NCBI GenBank assembly: GCA_012837885.1
Contig: DUQI01000074.1
Span: 1 to 44,173, forward strand
Direction of reading: 5' to 3'
DNA: 44,173 nucleotides
Source: Fastidiosipila sp.
GTDB taxonomy: Bacteria; Bacillota; Clostridia; Saccharofermentanales; DTU023
Shown: piece after piece, positions 14,379 through 23,425 of the stretch
Layout: the number at the start of each line of letters is the position of its first letter
Position numbering within the stretch: the stretch's first letter is position 1
Notes under the pieces: generated by a model
Databases searched by the model: none
Seen by the model: the letters and a program-made list of their open reading frames with translations, nothing else
What the model was told of the DNA's origin: nothing
Translations under genes and position numbers: made by a program

Positions 14379-16361
14379 ATGGCCAAAAAACAATACGGTA
14401 ACGAAAGCATCACAGCGCTCAGGGGACCAGATCGTGTCAGGCTGCGACCGGGAGTCATCTTCGGCTCCGACGATTTACACGGTTGCTTCCAGGCATTTTT
14501 TGAGATCCTCTCGAACTCGATCGACGAGGCGAGGGAAGGCTATGGCAAGACGATCAAGGTCACGCGCTTCGCCGATCATTCATTGCAGATCGAAGACGAG
14601 GCGCGCGGTATCCCTTTAGACTTTAACCCACGCGAAAAGCGATTCAACTGGGAGCTCGTGTTCTGTGAATTGTACGCCGGCGGCAAGTACTACAACGCCG
14701 AGGGCGGTCATTACACTTACAGTTTAGGTCTGAATGGACTCGGCGCCTGTGCGACGCAGTACGCGTCAAGCTGGTATGACGTTACCGTCTGGCGCGATCA
14801 GACGAAGTACTCCCTGCGTTTTGAAAAAGGCGAAAATGTCGGCGGACTGCAGAAGGAACCGTTTAAGGGTAGAAGAACCGGTACGACCCAGCGCTTTATG
14901 CCGGATCTCGAAGTGTTCACCGAGATCAACATTCCGAAGGAATGGTTTGAAAGAGTTTTGAAGCAGCAGGCGATCGTGAACGCCGGTATCACCTTTGAGT
15001 TTATCGATAAAATCGACAACACGAGTCAGACCTACTGTTATGCGGAAGGCGTACTCGGCTACGTCGAAGAACTGGCGGCCACCGATTACCTCTCAGCTCC
15101 TTTCCTTATTAAAGGAGAAGGAGAGGGCAGCGATCGTAAGGACAAAGAACCTTATCGCGCGTTCGCCGAAATCGCGTTTTCGTTCACGAACCGCTCGCCG
15201 CAGATCAGTTACTTTCATAACTCTTCATGGCTCGAACACGGCGGCTCTCCCGACCGGGCGGTCAGAAGCGCATTCGTCTCGGAAGTCGACCGCTGGATCA
15301 AGTCGGCCGGCAAGTACCGTGCGAACGAGAGCAAGATCGCCTTTCAAGATATTGAAGACAGCCTTATTCTGGTCACCAGTTCGTTTTCCACGGTGACCTC
15401 CTACGCCAATCAGACGAAGAAGGCGATCAGCAATCGATTTATACAGGAATTCATGACTGATCTGATCCGCAGTTCGCTCGAGATCTGGTTTATCGAACAC
15501 CAGGCGGAAGGACTGCGCGTCGTCGACCAGTTGCTGGCCAATAAGCGAAGCCGCGAGAGTGCAGAGAAGCAGCGCCTCAATCTGCGTAAGAAACTGATGG
15601 GCAAAACCGACTTCACAAATCGCGTGGCGAATTTTGTCGACTGTCGTTCGAAAGATATCGAGGAGAGAGAGCTCTATATCGTCGAGGGAAACTCGGCGCT
15701 CGGCTCGGTGAAGATGGCGCGCGACTCTGAATTTCAGGCGGTGATCCCGCTGCGCGGTAAGATCCTCAATTGCTTAAAGGCCGATTACGCCCAGATCTTT
15801 CGAAACCAGATCATCGTCGATCTGATCCGTATCCTCGGCTGCGGCGTGGAGATCAGCGGCAAGCATGTAAAGGACATTACCGCCTTTGATATTGACAACC
15901 TGCGCTTTGGCAAGGTGATCATCTGTACCGATGCCGACGTCGACGGCTTCCAGATCCGGACGCTGATTCTCGCGATGTTTTACCGGCTGATGCCGAGCCT
16001 GATCTCGGCCGGCAAGATCCATATTGCCGAATCGCCGCTCTACGAGATCACCCATACGGATAAACGGCTGGAGACGACGTACTTCGCCTACAGTGAGCCG
16101 GAGAAAAACGAGATTGTCGCCGGCTTGAACGGCGGCAAGATCAAATTGCAACGCTCCAAAGGCCTCGGTGAAAACGAACCGGAGATGATGTGGCAGACGA
16201 CGATGAATCCGGAGACGAGACGCCTGATCGCGGTCGTACCGGAGGCTGCTGAATCGATGCGTGAGATGTTCGATATCTTACTCGGTGATGACTTACCGGG
16301 AAGAAAACTGTTCATTGAAACGTACGGACAAGATTATATGGGAGATCTCGATGTCGTCTAA
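14379..16361 (+). CDS. parE: Divergent type IIA DNA topoisomerase, B subunit (ParE/GyrB-like)
   Basis: ATPase and TOPRIM subunit of a gyrase/topoisomerase IV enzyme. In the 660-residue product: GHKL ATPase with 'SNSIDEARE' (45-53), D73 in DEARGIP and LGLNGLG (117-122); QRSKGLGE (591-598); TOPRIM with EGNSA (436-440), PLRGKILN (457-464) and TDADVDG (517-523). The two aspartate-rich metal residues and the catalytic glutamate are present, but the usual EGDSA reads EGNSA and DDGRGIP reads DEARGIP. I recall EGNSA as a mark of the divergent second topoisomerase of Clostridia; that needs checking. Start placed at the ATG after GGAGGG; an in-frame TTG at 14364 lies about on the transcription start and is less likely. 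Overlaps parC by 11 bases. Confidence 0.88.
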   Translation: MAKKQYGNESITALRGPDRVRLRPGVIFGSDDLHGCFQAFFEILSNSIDEAREGYGKTIKVTRFADHSLQIEDEARGIPLDFNPREKRFNWELVFCELYAGGKYYNAEGGHYTYSLGLNGLGACATQYASSWYDVTVWRDQTKYSLRFEKGENVGGLQKEPFKGRRTGTTQRFMPDLEVFTEINIPKEWFERVLKQQAIVNAGITFEFIDKIDNTSQTYCYAEGVLGYVEELAATDYLSAPFLIKGEGEGSDRKDKEPYRAFAEIAFSFTNRSPQISYFHNSSWLEHGGSPDRAVRSAFVSEVDRWIKSAGKYRANESKIAFQDIEDSLILVTSSFSTVTSYANQTKKAISNRFIQEFMTDLIRSSLEIWFIEHQAEGLRVVDQLLANKRSRESAEKQRLNLRKKLMGKTDFTNRVANFVDCRSKDIEERELYIVEGNSALGSVKMARDSEFQAVIPLRGKILNCLKADYAQIFRNQIIVDLIRILGCGVEISGKHVKDITAFDIDNLRFGKVIICTDADVDGFQIRTLILAMFYRLMPSLISAGKIHIAESPLYEITHTDKRLETTYFAYSEPEKNEIVAGLNGGKIKLQRSKGLGENEPEMMWQTTMNPETRRLIAVVPEAAESMREMFDILLGDDLPGRKLFIETYGQDYMGDLDVV

Positions 16362-18597
16362 AAAGAAGCCGAAGGCAAAGGTTAATCCGAAAGAGCGAAC
16401 TGAACCGATCGTCGACGCGCCTGTCACCGTACAGGCGATTACCGATACCTTAAAAGAAAACTATATGCCGTACGCGATGAGCGTCATCGTCTCCCGGGCG
16501 ATTCCGGAGATCGACGGATTTAAGCCGTCGCATCGAAAGCTCCTATACACGATGTACCGGATGAAGCTTTTGGGCGGCAGCCGGGCCAAGTCGGCCGATG
16601 TCGTCGGTCAGACGATGGCTCTGAGTCCGCATGGCGATCAGGCGATCTATGAGACGATGGTGCGTCTGACGAGAGGCAATGGCTCCTTGATCCATCCGTG
16701 GATCGATTCCAAAGGTAATTTCGGCCGCGTCTTCTCGCGCGATATGCAGTATGCCGCCTCTAGGTATACGGAGGTTCGACTCGATCAAAGTGCGGAACTT
16801 TTATTTTCCGGTCTGAATCGTAACAGCGTCGATTTCATGGACAACTACAGCGGCACGATGAAAGAACCGGTGCTCTTGCCTGTGCAGTTCCCGACGATCC
16901 TGGTGAACGCCAATCAGGGGATCGCGGTCAGCATGGCGAGCAATATTTGTTCGTTTAACCTGAAAGAAGTCTGTGAGGCGACGGCCGCCTTCATCGATGA
17001 TCCCGATGTCGATTTGCTGACCTTGATGCCAGCGCCTGATTTTTCAACCGGTGGTCGCCTACTCTATGATGAAGATGAGATGCGGCGCATCTATGAGACC
17101 GGTCGGGGAACGTTTCAGCTCCGTGCCGTCTATTCGGTCGATAAGAAGGCGGGACGGATTCAGGTAACCGAGATCCCGTATACGACGACGGTCGAAGCGA
17201 TCATCGATGAGATTGCGGCACTCGCGAAATCAGGAAAGATCCGCGATCTGACCGATGTCAGAGACGAGACCGATTTAAACGGCCTGTCGATCAGTTTGGA
17301 ATACAAGCGCGGTGTCGATCCCGACGTCCTGATGCAAAAGCTGCTCCAGATGACATCGCTGCAAAGCGGCTTTTCAGCCAACTTCAATATTCTCGTCGCA
17401 AACCAGCCGCAGCTTTTGGGCGTGCGAGGCATATTGGAAGCATGGCTCTCCTGGCGGCGCAATTGCGTGCGCAGGGAAGCCGACTTTATGCGTGCCGAAC
17501 TGGAGGATCGCCTGCATCTTTTGCGTGGTCTCGAAGAGATCATGCTCGACATCGATCTGGCGATTGCGATCATCCGCAAGACGGAGTTTGAAAAAGACGT
17601 CGTGCCGCGCCTCATGGCCGGTTTTTCGATCGACGAGCGTCAGGCTGAGTTTGTCGCCGAGATCAGGCTGCGGCAGTTGAACCGTGAAGTCTTGCTGCGT
17701 CGCACGGCCGAGATCGCCTCTCTTGAAAAGGAGATCGAGGATCTGCGCCAACTGGCGGCGAGCAAACGCCGGATCAATACGAAGATCAAGCGCGAGTTGC
17801 TCGATATCGCCAAAAAATACGGGCGTGAACGAAAGACGATCCTAATCGACAAGGAAGAAGTGAAGACGTTTAAAAAGACGGACCTGATCGAGGACTACAA
17901 CGTCCGGATCTTCCTGACGAACGAAGGCTACTTTAAAAAACTTGCCTTGACGTCGCTGCGTACCGGTGCCGAATTGAAACTGAAAGAAAATGACGAGATC
18001 CGTCTCTCTTACGAAGCGACCAACAAGTCGGTCATTCTCTTTATCTCGAATAAGGCGAACGCCTATCGTCTGCCGCTCTATGAGGTCGATGACCATCGAC
18101 CGTCCGATTTCGGCGATTACACGCCGAATCTTTTGGAACTCGATCCGGGGGAGATCATCGAATACATCTTGCCGCTCGACGACGGCTATGAGGGAAAACT
18201 GCTTTACTGTTTCGAAAACGGGAAGGCGCTTCGTGTCGCGCTCTCCAACTACGAGACGAAATCGAAACGACGCAAACTGGTCAGTGCCTATTCCGACCGC
18301 TCACCGCTCGTCTACGTCGATCATCTGGCGAATGAGACGGTCGACTACGCATTCATCTCGACGCAGGGAAAACTGGCGGTCGTCTCCTCCGACCTGATCC
18401 CGATCAAGGCAACCCGTACGTCACAGGGCGTGCAGGTAATGCGCCTGCCGAAAGGACAAAAGGTCGAGATGGTCAGGCGCGCCGACGCCTTTGAAAATTT
18501 CAAGATGGATCCGTTTGTGATCAAAAAGATTCCGGCCGGCGGCCGTCCCGTCAAGGACAAGTTACTGGAGAGCCGTCAGCTCAGGTTTGATGCATGA
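16351..18597 (+). CDS. parC: Divergent type IIA DNA topoisomerase, A subunit (ParC/GyrA-like)
   Basis: DNA cleavage and rejoining subunit partnered with the gene just upstream. The 748-residue product carries 'YAMSVIVSRAIPEIDGFKPSHRK' (winged-helix start), the region equivalent to the quinolone pocket around 'PHGDQAIYETMVRL' (93-106; the usual serine and acidic positions read Q97 and Y100 region), and catalytic Y139 in AASRYTE. A coiled-coil region and a short beta-pinwheel-like C-terminal domain follow; no GyrA box is seen, which favours decatenase rather than supercoiling activity. Start at the ATG that follows GGGAG and overlaps the upstream stop by 11 bases; the longer open frame to 16261 lies inside parE. 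The last four bases (ATGA) start the next gene. Confidence 0.88.
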   Translation: MSSKKKPKAKVNPKERTEPIVDAPVTVQAITDTLKENYMPYAMSVIVSRAIPEIDGFKPSHRKLLYTMYRMKLLGGSRAKSADVVGQTMALSPHGDQAIYETMVRLTRGNGSLIHPWIDSKGNFGRVFSRDMQYAASRYTEVRLDQSAELLFSGLNRNSVDFMDNYSGTMKEPVLLPVQFPTILVNANQGIAVSMASNICSFNLKEVCEATAAFIDDPDVDLLTLMPAPDFSTGGRLLYDEDEMRRIYETGRGTFQLRAVYSVDKKAGRIQVTEIPYTTTVEAIIDEIAALAKSGKIRDLTDVRDETDLNGLSISLEYKRGVDPDVLMQKLLQMTSLQSGFSANFNILVANQPQLLGVRGILEAWLSWRRNCVRREADFMRAELEDRLHLLRGLEEIMLDIDLAIAIIRKTEFEKDVVPRLMAGFSIDERQAEFVAEIRLRQLNREVLLRRTAEIASLEKEIEDLRQLAASKRRINTKIKRELLDIAKKYGRERKTILIDKEEVKTFKKTDLIEDYNVRIFLTNEGYFKKLALTSLRTGAELKLKENDEIRLSYEATNKSVILFISNKANAYRLPLYEVDDHRPSDFGDYTPNLLELDPGEIIEYILPLDDGYEGKLLYCFENGKALRVALSNYETKSKRRKLVSAYSDRSPLVYVDHLANETVDYAFISTQGKLAVVSSDLIPIKATRTSQGVQVMRLPKGQKVEMVRRADAFENFKMDPFVIKKIPAGGRPVKDKLLESRQLRFDA

Positions 18598-20429
18598 AAC
18601 GCCGTTTCCCGCTTCGCACCGTGTTCGCCGTCGCGCTCGTCGTGCTCCTTATCGCCGGTATCTTCAGCGTCTGGTTCGTTACACGCTCGCACTGGCGTCC
18701 AGTCGTCTCGGAAGCAGCCTTCCGCGCGGCGTATGAGAAAGACGACCGCCAAGCTGTCTTGAAGATGTATGACGAGGCCGTCGAAGAAAAAAATACAGCA
18801 CCTGCCGACTCACCGCGCAGGGAAGCCGGGGAAAAGGTCGCATCCGCGATCGAAACGACGGTGTCGGAAGAGGCGGAACGTCGTTTTCAGGCGATTTTAG
18901 ACGGCGCGACGTTAAGCGATGACGACCGCGCTTTTTTCAGTGATTATGACCGGTTGTCGGCGAACGTCTTGCTCTCTTCCTTCTTAGACTTTGCCTACCG
19001 CTATCTGGGCGGTGAAGGAAGCGATGACGATATGTCGCACATGCTGGAGCAAAGTCTCAGAATCGATGTCGTATACCGTACCTACGGCCGGGTCGGACAG
19101 GAGTATGCCGAGATGGTCAGTACACGTCCGAAGATTCTGGAAGCCGAAGCGATCATGGCGGAAAGCCGCTGGTTCGACGCCGTGCAAAGCTGGAAACGAC
19201 TCGCCGAAGACCGCTCGATCCCGCACTTCACGGCCGGTTATGTGGCAAAGCGCAGCGAAGACGCGAAAGCACTGCTCCTCGATGAATCGAAGACGATCAT
19301 CTCCGGCCTGATTGAGCAGCGAAAGTTTTACTTCGCACGCGAGCGCTTAAATACGATCCTGCCGATCTTTCCCTATGATCAGACACTTCTGAATTACAAC
19401 GTCGAGATCGACCAGCATCTGCCGAAGTCATTTCTCGAATGGGATCGCCCGGTCGACCATATCGCACTGAGACCGTTGATCGCCGATCCGGAACGCGCGT
19501 TTGGCGGCGGTCCGTACGCGGCAGCCGCCGATCGACTTCTTTTGTTGACGAGTGAGTTTGAAGCGATGCTCAAAGCGCTCTACGACAATGACTATGTGTT
19601 GGTCGCCGATGACCTCTTTTTGACCGACAGCGGCGTCTTTCACAAATTCAAGATTCCCGAAGGCAAAAAACCGCTCGTCCTCGTGTTCGACAGCTTCCAT
19701 CTGGCGACGACCCGATATCTGAGCGGTACGGTGGAAAAACTGGCACTCGATGCTTCCGGCAGGGTCGTCGGCGCGATGACCGATGAAGGCGGCGAGACGG
19801 TCTTGAGAGAAGGAAGCGACGCGATCTCGATTCTCGAGTCGTTTATCGCCGACTATCCCGACTTTTCCTATAACGGGGCCAAGGCGACGATCGCCGTGCT
19901 CGGTCAATACGGGCTCTTTGGCTATGCATTAAATGAGACGCAGGCTCAGTTCAGAGCGGAGCAGCGTGCTGCGCACGGTCTTTCGGTCACCGCCTATTCG
20001 GAGGAATCGATCGAGGTGGAAAGGAAAGTCGCAAAAGCGATCGCCGACCAGTTGGTAGCCGACGGCTACCGTTTCGCTTCCAACACGTATGGAGATCTCA
20101 GTCTGCCGGATGTCTCCGCTGAAGCGATACGGCTCGACGACGAGACGTTCAAGGCGGAGATCAGCCCGCTGATCGGCCCGGTGAACACGCTCGTCTATCC
20201 GGGCGGCCGGCACGTGAACACGGTCCGCGAAAAGACCGATCTGCTCGTCGATTTAGGGTACTCGCGTCTGCTCGCCAAAGGCGGCGGCGCCTATTTCGGT
20301 TACGGCAACGGCTACACCCACATCGATATGAACTGGGTGAACGGGGAAGTCTTGAATAATCCCGGTGAGTCGCGCTTCAACCGTTTTTTCGATACGTCAC
20401 AGGTGATCGACCGCGCCAAAAGGCCGTAA
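18594..20429 (+). CDS. Membrane-anchored polysaccharide-deacetylase-like protein, probably inactive
   Basis: A 611-residue protein with one N-terminal membrane helix (about 8-30), an external helical repeat-like region (about 40-270) and a C-terminal NodB-like region (about 310-600). The text parallels a Clostridia deacetylase family with 'PLVLSFDD...', 'HPDFSYRGAKG...' and 'ASHTWGH'. Here these read PLVLVFDSF (360-368), 'YPDFSYNGAK' (421-430) and ASNTYGD (495-501): the second aspartate and both metal-binding histidines are missing. I infer a catalytically dead, substrate-binding relative acting on the outer face of the membrane. Its start overlaps the parC stop as ATGA, so it is translated with the topoisomerase, an odd partnership. 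It converges on aspartate kinase with only three bases between stops. Confidence 0.7.
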   Translation: MKRRFPLRTVFAVALVVLLIAGIFSVWFVTRSHWRPVVSEAAFRAAYEKDDRQAVLKMYDEAVEEKNTAPADSPRREAGEKVASAIETTVSEEAERRFQAILDGATLSDDDRAFFSDYDRLSANVLLSSFLDFAYRYLGGEGSDDDMSHMLEQSLRIDVVYRTYGRVGQEYAEMVSTRPKILEAEAIMAESRWFDAVQSWKRLAEDRSIPHFTAGYVAKRSEDAKALLLDESKTIISGLIEQRKFYFARERLNTILPIFPYDQTLLNYNVEIDQHLPKSFLEWDRPVDHIALRPLIADPERAFGGGPYAAAADRLLLLTSEFEAMLKALYDNDYVLVADDLFLTDSGVFHKFKIPEGKKPLVLVFDSFHLATTRYLSGTVEKLALDASGRVVGAMTDEGGETVLREGSDAISILESFIADYPDFSYNGAKATIAVLGQYGLFGYALNETQAQFRAEQRAAHGLSVTAYSEESIEVERKVAKAIADQLVADGYRFASNTYGDLSLPDVSAEAIRLDDETFKAEISPLIGPVNTLVYPGGRHVNTVREKTDLLVDLGYSRLLAKGGGAYFGYGNGYTHIDMNWVNGEVLNNPGESRFNRFFDTSQVIDRAKRP

Positions 20430-20432
20430 TCA

Positions 20433-21800
20433 TTAATCGGGGCAGGTACTGAAAAACTCCTGATAGAGCGCCGGTACGGCCCGCTCGCGCTCGGCTTCCG
20501 ACATCATGAACAAGATCGAAATCTCATAGTAGTCCTGCAGCATGACCTCCACGGAGATGCGTTGACTCGCGAGCGCTTCGGCCGCCCGCGAGACGACCGT
20601 GATGCTGTCTAACATCCCTTCGCCGACCAGCATGACGGCCGAGAGGTTTCTGGCGACCACCGGTGAAAAACCGAGTTCATGGATCAGGCGGTGCACGACG
20701 CGCTCTTCTTTTTCCGGTGGAAAATTGACCTCACGGATGACGATACTGACCGAGTCGATACCGGTCGGTGCGTGCTCGATTGAGATATCCTCATCGGCGA
20801 AGATATTCAAAATCGAGGCGAGGACGCCGACTTGCGGGTTGGACAACACGCGGCGCATGCTGACGGCGCAGAAATGATCGGCCGCGGCGATACCGGTCAC
20901 CGGATGGTCGATCGGGCCGCGTTCGTGGACGATGTTCGTGCCGGCTCCGTTCGGTTGATTCGTGTTCTTGACGGAGATCGGGATCCTTTTGTCGAAGACC
21001 GGCTGCAGTGCTTCGGGATGGACGATCGTAAAACCGATATAGGCGAGCTCACGCATTTCACGGTAGCTCATCTCATGGATCGGGCAGGGATGATGGACGA
21101 GTCCCGGATGAACGGCGTACACATGGTCGACGTCGCTCCACACTTCGTAGAGTTCGGCGTCGATCGCGGCAGCAGCGACGGCACCCGATATATCGGAACC
21201 GCCGCGTGAGAAGGTGACAATGTGCCCTCGCTCGTCGCCGCCGTAAAAGCCGGGCATGACAATGATTTCACCGTCTTTTTTCGGTTGCAGACTCTCGCCG
21301 AGTTTCTGGTAACTTTTATCGTCGATCACGGTATGACCCTGCACGCGGTGCAAAAGAAGACCGCCGGCGACCGGGTCGACAAAACGAGCCGGTAGGTGAT
21401 TGACGTTCAGGTAACGCGTGATGATGCGCGCCGAACACGTCTCGCCGAAAGCGACGATCTGATCGAAAAACGCTTCTTTAGACAGGTCTTTGCGAGAAAG
21501 TCTCGTCTCCAAGGTGCGGAGCAAGGACGACGCTAAATCACCGTCGAGACCGAGATCGTAGATCGTCTCCTGGAGCCGTTCTTCAAACACCTGAAAGACG
21601 GCGTCCGTCTCGAGACGACAAAATGCGAGCTCCGCCATCTGGTAGAGGAGATCCGTCACCTTCGTGTCATTCGCGTGGCGTTTGCCGGGTGCCGACACAA
21701 CCATCACGCGGCGTCTCGGATCTTCACGCATGATCGACACGACTTTTTTTATCTGCACGGCATCGGACAGACTCGTCCCGCCGAACTTACATACAATCAT
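20433..21800 (-). CDS. lysC: Aspartate kinase
   Basis: Phosphorylates aspartate, the first step to lysine, threonine and methionine. The 455-residue protein starts with KFGGTSLS (residues 5-12, nucleotide site), has 'FGETCSARI' and 'SRGGSDISGAVAAAAI' (active-site glycine-rich segment) and two C-terminal ACT domains for feedback control ('GIAAADHFCAVSMRR', 'SAVMLVGEGM'). The ACT arrangement and length resemble the monofunctional lysine/threonine-sensitive type, close to the Bacillus YclM group. TGAGG lies eight bases before the ATG. It stands alone on the minus strand, divergent from yqeG; the symbol is chosen for function, as isozyme type is uncertain. Confidence 0.88.
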   Translation of the reverse strand: MIVCKFGGTSLSDAVQIKKVVSIMREDPRRRVMVVSAPGKRHANDTKVTDLLYQMAELAFCRLETDAVFQVFEERLQETIYDLGLDGDLASSLLRTLETRLSRKDLSKEAFFDQIVAFGETCSARIITRYLNVNHLPARFVDPVAGGLLLHRVQGHTVIDDKSYQKLGESLQPKKDGEIIVMPGFYGGDERGHIVTFSRGGSDISGAVAAAAIDAELYEVWSDVDHVYAVHPGLVHHPCPIHEMSYREMRELAYIGFTIVHPEALQPVFDKRIPISVKNTNQPNGAGTNIVHERGPIDHPVTGIAAADHFCAVSMRRVLSNPQVGVLASILNIFADEDISIEHAPTGIDSVSIVIREVNFPPEKEERVVHRLIHELGFSPVVARNLSAVMLVGEGMLDSITVVSRAAEALASQRISVEVMLQDYYEISILFMMSEAERERAVPALYQEFFSTCPD

Positions 21801-21821
21801 AAGAATGCCTCACAAGGCGCA

Positions 21822-21830
21822 TGATACAAT
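21822..21830 (+). promoter_or_regulatory. Extended -10 at the start of yqeG (leaderless)
   Basis: TGATACAAT ends six bases before the ATG at 21837. The normal start-site distance puts transcription start on the A of the start codon. No -35 and no Shine-Dalgarno sequence are visible. Confidence 0.55.
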
Positions 21831-21836
21831 ACGCCC

Positions 21837-22424
21837 ATGACGGATACAACCTGGCGTAAAGAAAGCAGTAGAAAAGGCCTGATCGGGCGGTTTGTGCCGA
21901 CCATGCGGGCTGCCGACCTGCGGACAGTCGATTGGGCGTTACTAAAAGCACACGGCATCAAGCTGATCGCTGTCGACCTCGACAACACACTCGCGGTGCA
22001 CGGGAGCGATAGACCGGATGCATACGCGAAAGAAGCGGTCGCCCTTATGAGAGAGGCCGGCCTGACGGTCATGCTCTATTCGAATGCGGCGTATGACCGA
22101 GATAAGCGTTTTGCTTCGGGACTCGGGATCGAAGCGGTCGAAGGGGTGAAAAAGCCAAACACTGACGCATTAGAGACCTTGCTCGAAAGGAGAAAGTTAA
22201 CTCCTCGCGACGTTTTGGTCGTCGGCGACCAGTTGATCACGGACGTGTGGTCGGCCAACAGGCTCGGCGCACCGTCTCTCTGGGTGGCCTTGAGAGATCC
22301 GAAAGAACTGTTCACGATCCGTCTGAAACGGATCGCCGAAAAGGTGATGGGCGCGCTTTGGAAAAAGACGTATCGCTCTGTGCCGGAGGCGCCGCTCGTC
22401 GGTCGTTTACAAACGTCTGACTGA
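21837..22424 (+). CDS. yqeG: YqeG-family HAD IIIA phosphatase
   Basis: A 195-residue HAD-superfamily hydrolase: motif I VDLDNTLA (D47 nucleophile, D49), motif II in 'VMLYSNAA', motif III lysine in 'GVKKPNTDAL', motif IV GDQLITDVWSAN. YqeG family members act in the cytosol on an unknown phosphate ester; one mitochondrial relative dephosphorylates phosphatidylglycerophosphate, so a lipid role is possible. The N-terminal 'RFVPTMRAADLRTVDWALLKAHGIK' is typical. In Bacillus yqeG sits with yqeH and aroE; here it precedes efp. It appears to be read from a leaderless mRNA. A hairpin (GGGCAA 22437-22442 / TTGCCC 22463-22468) lies between it and efp. Confidence 0.9.
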   Translation: MTDTTWRKESSRKGLIGRFVPTMRAADLRTVDWALLKAHGIKLIAVDLDNTLAVHGSDRPDAYAKEAVALMREAGLTVMLYSNAAYDRDKRFASGLGIEAVEGVKKPNTDALETLLERRKLTPRDVLVVGDQLITDVWSANRLGAPSLWVALRDPKELFTIRLKRIAEKVMGALWKKTYRSVPEAPLVGRLQTSD

Positions 22425-22486
22425 TACCGTAAACTAGGGCAAGATAAGGCTCGGGCGAAAGTTTGCCCCCTAAAGAGGAGGTTCTT

Positions 22487-23044
22487 ATGATCAGTGCGGG
22501 TGATTTCCGCAACGGAATGACGTTCGAAATGGACGGTCAGGTTTACCAGGTAGTGGAGTTTCAGCATGTGAAACCGGGCAAAGGGGCCGCCTTTGTCAGA
22601 ACGAAATATCGAAACGTGAAGACAGGCAGCGTCGTGGAACGGTCGTTCAACCCTTCCGAGAAGTTTGAACAGGCACAGCTCTCACGCCGCGATATGTCGT
22701 ATCTGTATCAAGACGGCGATCTTTTCTACTTTATGGATACCGAATCATATGAGCAGTTGCCGTTCAGCCGTGAGATGCTGGCCGATATTCTGCCATTTTT
22801 GAAAGAGGGCACCGTCTGTCGTGTCATGAGCTATAAAGGCGAAGTGATCGAGGTCGAGCCGCCGACGTTTGTCGAGCTGGAGATCGTCGATACGGAACCG
22901 GCCGTGCGGGGCGACACCTCGAATAATCCGAGCAAGAATGCGACGCTGGAGACCGGTCACGTGGTGAAAGTGCCGTTATTCATCGGGCAGGGCGAAGTGA
23001 TCCGGATCGACACGAGAACCGGCGAATATCTGGAGCGCGCTTAA
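22487..23044 (+). CDS. efp: Elongation factor P
   Basis: Relieves ribosome stalling at consecutive prolines. The 185-residue protein has the KOW-like N-terminal domain with the modified-lysine loop KPGKGAA (K32), the central OB domain and the C-terminal OB domain ('[29 protein letters not shown]'), full length. Start chosen at the ATG six bases after AAGAGGAGG; an upstream TTG frame adds eight residues across the ribosome binding site. No epmA/epmB-like or ymfI-like modification gene is nearby. It leads into asp23 with five bases between. Confidence 0.97.
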   Translation: MISAGDFRNGMTFEMDGQVYQVVEFQHVKPGKGAAFVRTKYRNVKTGSVVERSFNPSEKFEQAQLSRRDMSYLYQDGDLFYFMDTESYEQLPFSREMLADILPFLKEGTVCRVMSYKGEVIEVEPPTFVELEIVDTEPAVRGDTSNNPSKNATLETGHVVKVPLFIGQGEVIRIDTRTGEYLERA

Positions 23045-23049
23045 GCGAG

Positions 23050-23421
23050 ATGGAACAAGATCGGGGCGGCTGGTCCATCAAGGGCGAACGAACGATGTCG
23101 AGAGGCTTCGTCGCGCAGTATGCGGCGGAAGCAGCCCTCGCGACGGAGGGCGTCGTCTCTTTGGATGCCGGAGTCGTCGCCTCGCTCAAGGAAGCGTTCG
23201 GCTATGAACACGAGGGCAACGGTGTACGGGTCTCATTTTCCGATGATGCGCGAAACGCCGTTGAGATGACCGTGTATCCGAATGTGCTTTACGGGCTGAC
23301 GATTCCCGATGTCGCCTGGCATATACAAGAAAACGTCAAGCGCGACGTGGAGCGTTTTACCGGTCTCGAAGTCGACTCGGTACATGTCCACGTGATGGGC
23401 GTGGAGATAGGTGAGGATTAG
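23050..23421 (+). CDS. Asp23/Gls24-family envelope stress protein
   Basis: A 123-residue Asp23 (alkaline shock) domain protein: N-terminal strand 'GGWSIKGERTMSRGFVAQYAAEAAL', middle 'GVVSLDAG', and C-terminal 'VAWHIQENVKRDVERFTGLEVDSVHVHVMGV', the family signature. Such proteins coat the inner face of the membrane by binding AmaP, encoded next. Start kept at 23050 because the first strand is part of the fold, although the ribosome binding site is weak; an ATG at 23095 would remove it. In the Bacillus order this equals yqhY before nusB. Confidence 0.88.
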   Translation: MEQDRGGWSIKGERTMSRGFVAQYAAEAALATEGVVSLDAGVVASLKEAFGYEHEGNGVRVSFSDDARNAVEMTVYPNVLYGLTIPDVAWHIQENVKRDVERFTGLEVDSVHVHVMGVEIGED

Positions 23422-23425
23422 CATT

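Noticed and set aside
22437-22480. Riboswitch-like hairpin before efp
   Set aside because: Only a short GGGCAA/TTGCCC stem is present; the sequence does not match the preQ1 or other riboswitch cores I know.
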